NCBI GenBank assembly: GCA_937928635.1
Contig: CALFWM010000039.1
Coordinates: forward strand, 1-64,000
Origin: an uncultured Sulfitobacter sp.
Lineage (GTDB): Bacteria > Pseudomonadota > Alphaproteobacteria > Rhodobacterales > Rhodobacteraceae
Length of the DNA stretch: 64,000 nucleotides
Direction: 5' to 3'
The position numbers and the translations under genes are program-made. The notes beneath the pieces were generated by a model. It was not told the DNA's origin, did no database searches, and saw only the letters and a program-made list of their open reading frames with translations. Positions within the stretch are counted from its first letter, which is position 1, and each line of letters begins with the position of its first letter. Below are positions 32,192 through 40,142 of this stretch, piece by piece.

Positions 32192-33679
32192 ATGCTGAGA
32201 GCATTGACACATCTGGCTTACTTTGGCGTCGCTGCCATGCTGCTGTGCATCGTGCCCCAAGGTTTCCTTGGGGACATGAGCGGGGCGCAGGGCACAGTGA
32301 TCGTGATTGGTGTGCTGGGCATGTGGCGCTACAGCTGGGCTTTGCTCAACTTTTCGCGCGCCCTCTATTTCAAACTGGTTGTTTACCCCAAGAAAAAGGC
32401 CGGGCGGATCGAACGCTTTTCCCAAAGCACCGCGCGGCATCACTGCTATTTCATGGTGACCACCTTTATGGTGGATCAGGATGTGACCCTGCCGGTCTAT
32501 CGCTCGATCTTCAAGGCGGCCATGGCCGCGCGCGATGGCGCGACAATTGTGGCCTCGGTGGTGGATGGAATGGATGACCGGTTGATCCACAGCATCTACA
32601 AATCAATGAACGTGGACCCCAACCACGTGCGCCTGATCACCGACCGCATCCAGTCCAGCGGCAAACGTGACGCAATGCAAAAGGCACTGCGCATTTTGGC
32701 GAGCTTTTCACCAACGAAACATGACATCATGGTCTTTGTGGACGGTGACACGCTGGTGCCCGAAGACATCTGGGCGCAATCCGCGCCGGTCTTTACCAAC
32801 CCGCGTGTTGGCGCGCTGACCACCGATGAGGCCGCAATTGTTGGCAATGATAGCCTGTTCAAGGACTGGTTCACCCTGCGCTTCAACCAGCGCCAGGTGA
32901 TGATGTGCTCCATGGGCATTTCCAACCGTGTGCTGACCCTGACGGGCCGGATGAGCGTATTTCGCGCGGACCTGTCGACCGAGCCAACGTTCCTGCGGGC
33001 GGTGGGCGAGGATTATCTGGATCACTGGCGGCTGGGGCGGGTGAATTTCCTGACCGGGGATGACAAATCGACCTGGTTCTGGCTGTTGTCACGCGGGTTT
33101 GAGACCGCCTATCTGCCGGATGTGCAAAGCATCAGCTATGAGGGACAGCCCCGCGATACCTTCTATGACAGCGCCAAGACCCTGATGGTGCGCTGGTTTG
33201 GCAATATGATGCGCACCAATGGGCGCGCCATCCGCATGGGTCCGCGCGACATGGGGTTTTTCACCTGGTGGTCGATTCTGGACCAGCGGGTGAGCTGTTG
33301 GACCACCATGGTCGGGCCGATTTCGGTGCTGATCACTGCCTTGCTTTCGACTGCTTCGGTGATCCCGCTCTACATCAGCTGGGTGATGATGACGCGCTAT
33401 ATGTTCTGTATGTACATCGCGCTGTTCAACCGTGAATGGTTCCCGGTCACGCATCCTTTCATTCTCTATTTTGGTCAGGTCACCGGGGCCGCGATCAAAA
33501 CTTTTGTCCTCTTCCGTCTCGATCGCCAGAAATGGACACGTCAGGGCTCCGGGGGCGGGTCGGGTCAGGCCATGGCGTTTTATGACCGGCTCAAAATGAC
33601 AGAAAGCACGATCCATCACACGCTGGCCTACACATGGCTGGTGATCGCGATCATGTATCTGAATACGTGGAACAGGTAA
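32192..33679 (+). CDS. alg8: Alginate-type polymerase, family 2 glycosyltransferase (Alg8)
   Basis: This 495-aa membrane glycosyltransferase starts at the ATG at 32192; the GTG at 32183 is too close to the TTGGAGG Shine-Dalgarno sequence. There are two N-terminal helices, then a GT2 domain (VASVVDGMDD, KRDAMQKAL, VFVDGDTLVPED with the DxD, LTGRMSVFRADL, GEDYLDHWRLGR) and three to four C-terminal helices. This is the Alg8 arrangement that polymerises GDP-mannuronate at the inner membrane while the chain is secreted. It needs Alg44, the next gene. Confidence 0.87.
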   Translation: MLRALTHLAYFGVAAMLLCIVPQGFLGDMSGAQGTVIVIGVLGMWRYSWALLNFSRALYFKLVVYPKKKAGRIERFSQSTARHHCYFMVTTFMVDQDVTLPVYRSIFKAAMAARDGATIVASVVDGMDDRLIHSIYKSMNVDPNHVRLITDRIQSSGKRDAMQKALRILASFSPTKHDIMVFVDGDTLVPEDIWAQSAPVFTNPRVGALTTDEAAIVGNDSLFKDWFTLRFNQRQVMMCSMGISNRVLTLTGRMSVFRADLSTEPTFLRAVGEDYLDHWRLGRVNFLTGDDKSTWFWLLSRGFETAYLPDVQSISYEGQPRDTFYDSAKTLMVRWFGNMMRTNGRAIRMGPRDMGFFTWWSILDQRVSCWTTMVGPISVLITALLSTASVIPLYISWVMMTRYMFCMYIALFNREWFPVTHPFILYFGQVTGAAIKTFVLFRLDRQKWTRQGSGGGSGQAMAFYDRLKMTESTIHHTLAYTWLVIAIMYLNTWNR

Positions 33680-33684
33680 GAACG

Positions 33685-34749
33685 ATGAATAAACCCATCA
33701 CCAAAGACGAGCTGTCAGCCCCTGCACTTCCTGCGGGATTCGGGCTGGAAAGCGAGCATCCAATGCTATCCATGCCGTTCTTTATCAAAGTCGGCAGCCA
33801 ACGCATTGAAGGCAAGCGCATCTCGGTCACGGAAATTGAAGTTGCTGTTCCCAAAGGGTCGATCAAACCGGGGCGCAATGGTCTGGCCACGCTCAGCTTT
33901 CCGTTTGAGGATTTTGCCCTGTCGCTGACGGCTGAAATCACGGCAACGGAACGGGGTGATGCGGACACGACCGTCTTGCTGTTCTCTGAACCAACCGGCG
34001 CGCATCTGGCGCAGCTGCGCTACATCATCAACAGCTATATCGCGGGTGATCTGGTCACCCTGAACGGGCTGATGAGCTACAGCGGCCCAACGCAACCCAA
34101 AGCCCCCAAAGCGATCGTGGAAAAAGACAAGCGCGACCGTCTGCGTTCGCTTTCCGTGGCCCTGATGTCGCTGTTGATTGCCTTCCTCGCCGGGACAGTA
34201 GTTTTTGCGCGGTACACGACGTCGTTTGAAATGCATCCTGTCTTTATTGATCGTGCGGGCATGAACATGCAGGCGACGGTGGCTGGTCAAGTGACCTATC
34301 TGAACGCAGACGCCCCTGTGGGCGAGGTCGCCTATACAATCGCAGCGACCACTGGTGATGTGCTGAGCTTTCAGATGCCCCATGACGGCGAAGTCACCCT
34401 GGCCAACGAGATTTTTGAAGGTGCCACGGTTTTGCCAACTGACTTAATTCTGACAATTTTCGACGATACCTCTTCACTAAGGTTAAGGACAATGATCAGC
34501 ATCGAAGGGCTGGCGCGGGCGTTACAGGGCGACCCGGTGACGTTGGACATGAGCGACGGGCGCAGCTTGCCCGTAAAAGTCGATGTTCGCGACAACACAC
34601 GTGCCGCTGCCCTTCGCGGAGATCTCTATGTTCCAATCGACCTGCTGGTTGAGGGGGAACCTCTGGAACCAGCAGCAGCAAACAAGTCGGGACGGTTGCG
34701 GTTGTCAAAAACACTGCTGGGTGCTTTCGGCTTTGGGCAGGAGAAGTAA
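33685..34749 (+). CDS. alg44: Alg44-like protein: PilZ-type domain, one helix, periplasmic domain
   Basis: This 354-aa protein starts at the ATG at 33685 after GTAAGAACG. Residues ~1-145 match the position of the cytoplasmic PilZ domain, one helix follows (LSVALMSLLIAFLAGTVVFA, near 155-173), then a periplasmic HlyD-like domain (MQATVAGQVTYLNADAPVGEVAYTI). In Pseudomonas the PilZ part binds c-di-GMP with an RxxxR and a D/NxSxxG motif; I cannot find either in the expected form here, only KVGSQRIEGKR and SIKPGRNGLAT. It would pair with Alg8, and its response to c-di-GMP is therefore doubtful. Confidence 0.75.
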   Translation: MNKPITKDELSAPALPAGFGLESEHPMLSMPFFIKVGSQRIEGKRISVTEIEVAVPKGSIKPGRNGLATLSFPFEDFALSLTAEITATERGDADTTVLLFSEPTGAHLAQLRYIINSYIAGDLVTLNGLMSYSGPTQPKAPKAIVEKDKRDRLRSLSVALMSLLIAFLAGTVVFARYTTSFEMHPVFIDRAGMNMQATVAGQVTYLNADAPVGEVAYTIAATTGDVLSFQMPHDGEVTLANEIFEGATVLPTDLILTIFDDTSSLRLRTMISIEGLARALQGDPVTLDMSDGRSLPVKVDVRDNTRAAALRGDLYVPIDLLVEGEPLEPAAANKSGRLRLSKTLLGAFGFGQEK

Positions 34750-34750
34750 G

Positions 34751-36169
34751 ATGACGCGCATTACACCTCTGATCATTTGTGGTGGCAACGGGACACGGCT
34801 GTGGCCGCTGTCACGCAAGCACAGCCCCAAACAGTTCCAGCGCATCGGCGGGCCGGACAGTCTGACGTTCTTTCAATCCGCCGTGCAGCGCCACCGCGCG
34901 CCAATCTTTGCCGATCCGGTGATCGTCACAGGCCGCATTCACGAGGGCACGGTGCGCAGCCAATTGCAGGATCTTCAGGTCGCCGCCCGTATCATTTGCG
35001 AACCTATGGGGCGCAACACAGGCCCCGCCGTGCTGGCCGCCGCCGAAGTGATGCTGGCGTCTGATCCAAACACCGTTTTTGTGGTGGTGCCGGCTGATCA
35101 CGTGATTGAGGGCGATCTTGCGACGTCAATGGCGGCATGCCTGCCTGCGGCCCTAGCCGGACATATCGTCACCTTTGGTATTGAACCCCGCTACCCCGAG
35201 TCCGGATTTGGCTACATCGTGGATGGTGGCCCCAAAGAGGGCTTTGGCCCTGTGCGCCAGGTCGACCGCTTTGTCGAAAAGCCCCATTATGAGGACGCAG
35301 AAGCACTGATCGCCACCGGCGGGGCCTATTGGGCCTCGGGCATCTCGATGTTCTCCGCCGCCACCATCCGCGACGAATACACAAAATTTGACCCCGATAC
35401 CGCCAAGGTCGTCGCCCAATCCGTCGCGCTGGCCCAGGATGACAACGGCACCTTGCACCTTGACTCAGGCACCTTTGGGGAGGCCAACAGCCAACCCACC
35501 GAAAGCGTTGTCTTTGAGCAGACCGACCGCATCACGCTGGCCCCCCTCGCCGTGGAGTGGGACGACGTGGGCAGCTGGAAAGCCATGTATGGCATTTCGC
35601 GCCCTGACGCTGACGGGAATGTTTTGCAAGGGGACGTCATCGCCCTGGGGGCACACAACACGATGGTGCGGGCCGACAGCCGGTTGGTATCTGTCGTGGG
35701 CCTGTCGGATGTGATTGTCATTGATACGCCGGATGCCCTGTTGATTGCCCGTATGGACCAGACACAGGACGTCAAAGCGGTGGTGGATGAGTTAAAGAAA
35801 ACCCAGCGCTCCGAAACCGAACGCCATCAGGAACCCAAGCCCGCCATGGTCCCCATGGTTGATCAGCAAACCGTGTCCGAACTGGTGCAGGGGGACAATT
35901 ATCAGGTGGGTGCGGCAGAAATTGCCGTGGGCCGTGTGATGACACTGGAAAGTGGTGATGCACGTCAGGCCCTTGTGGTGCGCGGGCGCGTGCATGCCAG
36001 CGGACCGGCCTGGCAGAAAACCGTGGGCGAAGGGGGCCGGATCTACACTGATCCTGACGGGCCGATCACCATGACAAACCTGTCAGATGAACCGGTCGAA
36101 CTGCTGTTTGTAACCCTCGCTTCCCCTGATTTTCAGCCCAAGTCGCTGAAACGTCTCGCCCATGGCTAG
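34751..36169 (+). CDS. algA: Mannose-1-phosphate guanylyltransferase/mannose-6-phosphate isomerase
   Basis: This 472-aa bifunctional enzyme starts at the ATG at 34751, 1 base after the alg44 stop. The N-terminal pyrophosphorylase has GGNGTRLWPLSRKHSPKQF and FVEKP; the C-terminal part is the cupin-type type II isomerase domain (QLSDAIV-like strand region near residue 400, then GRIYTDPDGPITM). It supplies mannose-1-phosphate and GDP-mannose for AlgD. Its end overlaps the next gene by 8 bases. Confidence 0.87.
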   Translation: MTRITPLIICGGNGTRLWPLSRKHSPKQFQRIGGPDSLTFFQSAVQRHRAPIFADPVIVTGRIHEGTVRSQLQDLQVAARIICEPMGRNTGPAVLAAAEVMLASDPNTVFVVVPADHVIEGDLATSMAACLPAALAGHIVTFGIEPRYPESGFGYIVDGGPKEGFGPVRQVDRFVEKPHYEDAEALIATGGAYWASGISMFSAATIRDEYTKFDPDTAKVVAQSVALAQDDNGTLHLDSGTFGEANSQPTESVVFEQTDRITLAPLAVEWDDVGSWKAMYGISRPDADGNVLQGDVIALGAHNTMVRADSRLVSVVGLSDVIVIDTPDALLIARMDQTQDVKAVVDELKKTQRSETERHQEPKPAMVPMVDQQTVSELVQGDNYQVGAAEIAVGRVMTLESGDARQALVVRGRVHASGPAWQKTVGEGGRIYTDPDGPITMTNLSDEPVELLFVTLASPDFQPKSLKRLAHG

Positions 36170-37916
36170 CCTTGGCCTGAAATCCCTCTTTGCGGCCTGT
36201 GCATTGGTTGCGATGCCGCAAATGGGTGCGGCTGACCTAAGCGCGCTCGACCTGACTGAATTGCGCAAAGCCCTGCGTGTGGTTGAGGCGGACGTCAGCG
36301 GTGACCTGACCGCCCCTGTCGATGTTTCCGCGATCTGGGCAAGCCTCCCCTTTGCGCAAGATGTCCCCGTACCGGCAGCGCCAGCAGTGGAGAGCCAAAC
36401 CCCGATTCCCGCCGCAGACAACATTCTGGGCGGCGACTTTTTAACGTCTGAAAACGTACCAAACCGCGTGGTGACCCCGGCCAACGTCACACAAACACAC
36501 CCTGTCCCCCCTAACGGAGGTGGACTTTTTGCGATGCAACTGTCCCAGACCATCGTTGCTGAACCGGCTCTGGCCCCATTGGCGCCTCCGCGTTTTGAGC
36601 CAACCAATGGCTTCAAACCTGTCCTGCCGCGCGCCACAGCAAAGCCGGCAACGGGTGAGGTTTTGCCCCAGGACGTGACCACCACCAATTTCCGCCTCAT
36701 GCTGGCCACGCTGGCGCAGACCTATACCGGGCGCAACGGCATGGCTGTGGTGAACGCCCAGGGCCCACGTGGCCCAATCGCCATTTCCGTGCGCGCTGGC
36801 ACCGTGGGTCTGGACGATCTGCACCGCTACGCCACCGCCCTTGGCATGCCTCCGCTGGCCGATGGCACGCTGACCGCACCTGTGGTGATCTGGCCGGGTG
36901 CCACCCTGCGCCTGACAGGCGATGATCACCTGCGTCTGGCGCGTGACGCTGGCGCATTTGTGCTGTCCATGGGTGCGCTCGATATTAACGGCGCCGTGAT
37001 TGAGGCCGTGGGCCCTGAAAACCCGCATACCCCCAGTTTTGTGCCTTTTGTCACCGTGGCGGCGGGCGGGTCTTTGCGGCTGAACGGCGCGACAGTGCGC
37101 GGGCTTGGTTTTGGCCAGACGCCCAAATTCAGCGGCCTATCTGTTGCCCGCAACCTGCTGAGCCAGAATGTTGGCGAGGTTGTGATCCGCAACACCCTGT
37201 TTGACGGATTGCAACGGGTCACAATCGCCGGTGCGGGCGGGGCCGAGGTGAGCGGCAATACCTTTATCAATCCCACAGGCAACACCCTGCATCTGGTGAA
37301 CGCACCACGTGCAAAGATCACGGAAAATCTGTTTGTGGATGGATCGCATACCAACGCGCTGCGTGTGGAAGGTGGGTCGATCAGGGCCGAGATCACGCGC
37401 AATATCTTTTTGGCCGGTCAACGGGTGGCGCTGATGGTGTCAGAACGCTCTGACCATGTGCAGGTGCGCGAGAACATCATCTGGAAGCGCAAGGGCGCTG
37501 GCATCAAGTTTTTGCACACCCGCTGTGGCCTTGTCGAAGAAAACGTCATTCTGGACAATCTGCAAAAGGGCGTAGAGGTGCGCAAAAGCGATGGCACCGT
37601 GCTGAGCAGCAACCTGATCGCGGGCAATTCAAATGCGGCGGTTTGGGTATCCTCACAAAGCGAGGGCGCGCAAACGGCACTGAATGACAACCGGCTTGTT
37701 GCAAACGGCGCGGGCCTGTCGGCGGCGACGGGGGCGCAGATCTTCTTGCACCGCAATAACTTCGCCAAACAACTGCCAAAACTGCTGGACGGGGACATTG
37801 CCCGCCTGAGCCGGAAAATTGTTGTTGATCTTAAGGGGGACGGCCCCTTGCGCCTGAACAAGGGGGCAGCGGATGATTTGGCCCAGCGTGCCGATCTTTG
37901 CGGGGCGCAGTTGTGA
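36162..37916 (+). CDS. AlgG-like right-handed beta-helix protein (mannuronan epimerase family), motif-poor
   Basis: This 584-aa secreted protein has a signal peptide (residues 1-24), a Pro/Ala-rich spacer to ~residue 150, and a C-terminal beta-helix with parallel-strand repeats (VVIRNTLFDGLQRVTIAG, AEVSGNTFINPTGNTLHLV, AEITRNIFLAGQRVALMV, GLVEENVILDNLQKGVEV). Operon position and repeat style match AlgG, which epimerises mannuronate in the periplasm. The DPHD catalytic motif of AlgG is not present anywhere in the sequence, so activity is uncertain; it could be structural or use other residues. It overlaps algA by 8 bases and the next gene by 4 (GTGA). Confidence 0.7.
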   Translation: MASLGLKSLFAACALVAMPQMGAADLSALDLTELRKALRVVEADVSGDLTAPVDVSAIWASLPFAQDVPVPAAPAVESQTPIPAADNILGGDFLTSENVPNRVVTPANVTQTHPVPPNGGGLFAMQLSQTIVAEPALAPLAPPRFEPTNGFKPVLPRATAKPATGEVLPQDVTTTNFRLMLATLAQTYTGRNGMAVVNAQGPRGPIAISVRAGTVGLDDLHRYATALGMPPLADGTLTAPVVIWPGATLRLTGDDHLRLARDAGAFVLSMGALDINGAVIEAVGPENPHTPSFVPFVTVAAGGSLRLNGATVRGLGFGQTPKFSGLSVARNLLSQNVGEVVIRNTLFDGLQRVTIAGAGGAEVSGNTFINPTGNTLHLVNAPRAKITENLFVDGSHTNALRVEGGSIRAEITRNIFLAGQRVALMVSERSDHVQVRENIIWKRKGAGIKFLHTRCGLVEENVILDNLQKGVEVRKSDGTVLSSNLIAGNSNAAVWVSSQSEGAQTALNDNRLVANGAGLSAATGAQIFLHRNNFAKQLPKLLDGDIARLSRKIVVDLKGDGPLRLNKGAADDLAQRADLCGAQL

Positions 37917-38734
37917 GACATCTCTTTGCCCTCATCTGCGCGTTTCTTATGGCCGCCCTTCTGAGCACGCCCGCCCTGGCACAGCAGACCCATGTGCCAA
38001 TCATTCCCATGCTGATTGGGCCCGATGTGACGGCCTCAAAGGATGCCAGCAAAACCATCTCTGTTGTGGTCTCCCGCGGGTTGGTCAGCAACAGGCCCCT
38101 GCGCTCAAACACGCTGCGCAACGCACGTACGCGCATGCAACAGGGCGGTGAGGTCAATCCACGCACCCTGCGCGCGCTGGCACAGGCCGGTGACGGGCTG
38201 GCCGCACAGCATTACGTACGATGGATGTTGGCACAGGAAAAAGCGGCAAACCCCTCTGATCTGGCATATTACGCCGCAATTGCCATCGGCACTGGCCGGG
38301 TCTGGACCCTGCGCAACATGATCGAGGCCATGCATCAATTGGACCCGCAAACAGAGCCGCGCGCGCGTATCCGCAAGTATATTCAGGTGCTTTATCCCCA
38401 TGCATGGGCTGGCAACACGCTGGCGCTTCAGGCCGTGGTTGAATTCAACGGCGAAGGGCGCCTGTTTGGCCCCTTGTCAGAAAAAACCCGCCTGCGCATT
38501 CAGCAAGAGGTCGGCAAAAACGGCGATAGCCGCATTGGGCTGGGCATCGCGATGGGCCTTCTGGAACGCAACCGCGCCAGCGCCACACCCAACCCCGATG
38601 ATCTGGCCTATGCCCGCCAATTGCTGGCGCAGGCCACAACATCCACACATCTGGCCGTGGCAACTTCGGCACAGAATTTATTACATCTCATGGATGCGCA
38701 GGAAACTGGCACCATTCGCGCAAACAGCAGTTAA
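37913..38734 (+). CDS. Periplasmic helical-repeat protein (Sel1-like)
   Basis: This 273-aa protein starts at the GTG at 37913, which overlaps the previous stop; the TTG start at 37898 is less likely. There is a signal peptide (residues 1-23, cleaved after ALAQQ-type sequence). The rest is helical with repeated Ala-rich pairs (LRALAQAGDGLAAQHYVRWML, ARIRKYIQVLYPHAWAGNTLALQAV, YARQLLAQATTS), close in style to Sel1/TPR repeats as in AlgK. It may be a second scaffold protein for polymer export. I do not recognise a specific family. Confidence 0.6.
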   Translation: MRHLFALICAFLMAALLSTPALAQQTHVPIIPMLIGPDVTASKDASKTISVVVSRGLVSNRPLRSNTLRNARTRMQQGGEVNPRTLRALAQAGDGLAAQHYVRWMLAQEKAANPSDLAYYAAIAIGTGRVWTLRNMIEAMHQLDPQTEPRARIRKYIQVLYPHAWAGNTLALQAVVEFNGEGRLFGPLSEKTRLRIQQEVGKNGDSRIGLGIAMGLLERNRASATPNPDDLAYARQLLAQATTSTHLAVATSAQNLLHLMDAQETGTIRANSS

Positions 38735-38791
38735 ACAACAAAGACGACGACAAAAACGAGCAGAAAAACCGGACCGCAACGAGGCATTGCA

Positions 38792-40129
38792 ATGAAACCG
38801 GATCGACATAGTGGCAAAACAGGCACGGCGCATCCCCTGCGCACGGCCCTTTTCGCGATTTTAGCGCTGTTGGGCGCGGGCAGCGCACAGGCGCAGTCCG
38901 CCTATGCCTGTCGCGCGCTGGAACGCCATGCGGCCCTGCCTGCGGTTGAGGGCAAGGACGGCACATTCTTTGCCATCCGGCCAGAGTTGCAGGCCCATCA
39001 TGGCATGGGCGATGAGACCATTGCCCATCTGGCGGCGCTGAAGGACGCGCTGGCAAGCCGGGGCACCACATTGGTGCTGTTGCCTGTGCCCACGCGCGCG
39101 CAGGTGATGGTGCACAAATTGCCCCCCATGGCCGCGCATCTGGGCTTTCACCCCGACCTGTCAGTTGCCGTGCATACGGACATGTTAACCCGGCTGAACC
39201 AGGCGGGCCTGACGGTGGCCGACCCGCTAAGCGCTCTGCGCCGGGCCGCATTGGGTGCCGATCAGCCGTATTTTGCAACTGATCCGCGCCCCACCACCTA
39301 TGGCACCCGCATTCTGGCGGCCAGCGTGGGCAAGGTGCTGGCCGATCACCCTGATCTGAATGATGCAACCCGTGGCAGCTATACGTCGACCAAAGGGGCA
39401 GAAGTGACCTTGCCCTCTGCCATGCGCGCACAGTTGCAGACGGCCTGCGAAACACCCTTGCCGCCGGTCACCACAGCCTCCTTTGGCACGGCGCGCCAAA
39501 GCGTGGCGACAGGCAGCACAGGCACGGCTTTTGGCGCCGCACCGGGCAACCGTCTGGTGGTGCTGGGCACAGAAATCACTGGAACCCCTGAACTGAACCT
39601 TGCCGGGTTCCTGAGCGAGGCCACAGGGCTGGAGGTTCTGCATTACGGCGTGCCGAGGGGCGGTGCCTATGCCGCGATATCGTCTTACCTGACCTCAGCT
39701 GATTTTCGCGCCAGCCCGCCCCGTGTGCTGGTCTGGGAACTGCCGGTCAGCGCGCCGATGGGCGATCAGGGCGCTCAACCGATGAAAGAGCTGATCACCG
39801 CCGCCGGCAGCACCTGCACCAGCGAAATTGCCCTGACGCGTACGCCCTCCGGGGACCGCCTGCGCGCGGACCTCAGCCAAATGGCGCTGACCCCCGGGAT
39901 CACTCTGTCACTGGGCACCGGCGGTGTGGGCCTGTCGTTTGTGCGCTTTCATTTTACCGGTGCGGACGGGCTGGTGCGCAGCCGCAGCATTTACCGCCAC
40001 CGCGATCAAATCCTGACCGGACAATTCTATCTGCCGCTGTCGGGCCTGAACACTACGGGTGTGCTGGGTGTCGAGATCGAGGGACACGCCGCCTTTGGTC
40101 CGCAACCACGCCTTTTGGCCTGTTCGTAG
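38792..40129 (+). CDS. AlgX/AlgJ-like SGNH-fold protein lacking the catalytic triad
   Basis: This 445-aa periplasmic protein has a signal sequence (hydrophobic residues 18-30, cleavage near AQA-QSA) and AlgX-like order: an N-terminal SGNH-type domain (LVLLPVPTRAQVMVHKLPP, LSALRRAALGADQPYF) and a C-terminal beta-rich carbohydrate-binding part. In AlgX the catalytic Asp and His lie in a DxHW motif; here the position reads DPRP (164-167). The nucleophile Ser normally follows a glycine in a VGTS-type motif; here it reads LGTEIT (E261). It should not be an acetyltransferase; polymer binding or scaffolding is more likely. No algI, algJ or algF gene is in the operon. Confidence 0.7.
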   Translation: MKPDRHSGKTGTAHPLRTALFAILALLGAGSAQAQSAYACRALERHAALPAVEGKDGTFFAIRPELQAHHGMGDETIAHLAALKDALASRGTTLVLLPVPTRAQVMVHKLPPMAAHLGFHPDLSVAVHTDMLTRLNQAGLTVADPLSALRRAALGADQPYFATDPRPTTYGTRILAASVGKVLADHPDLNDATRGSYTSTKGAEVTLPSAMRAQLQTACETPLPPVTTASFGTARQSVATGSTGTAFGAAPGNRLVVLGTEITGTPELNLAGFLSEATGLEVLHYGVPRGGAYAAISSYLTSADFRASPPRVLVWELPVSAPMGDQGAQPMKELITAAGSTCTSEIALTRTPSGDRLRADLSQMALTPGITLSLGTGGVGLSFVRFHFTGADGLVRSRSIYRHRDQILTGQFYLPLSGLNTTGVLGVEIEGHAAFGPQPRLLACS

Positions 40130-40142
40130 GAGGGAGAGAGTG

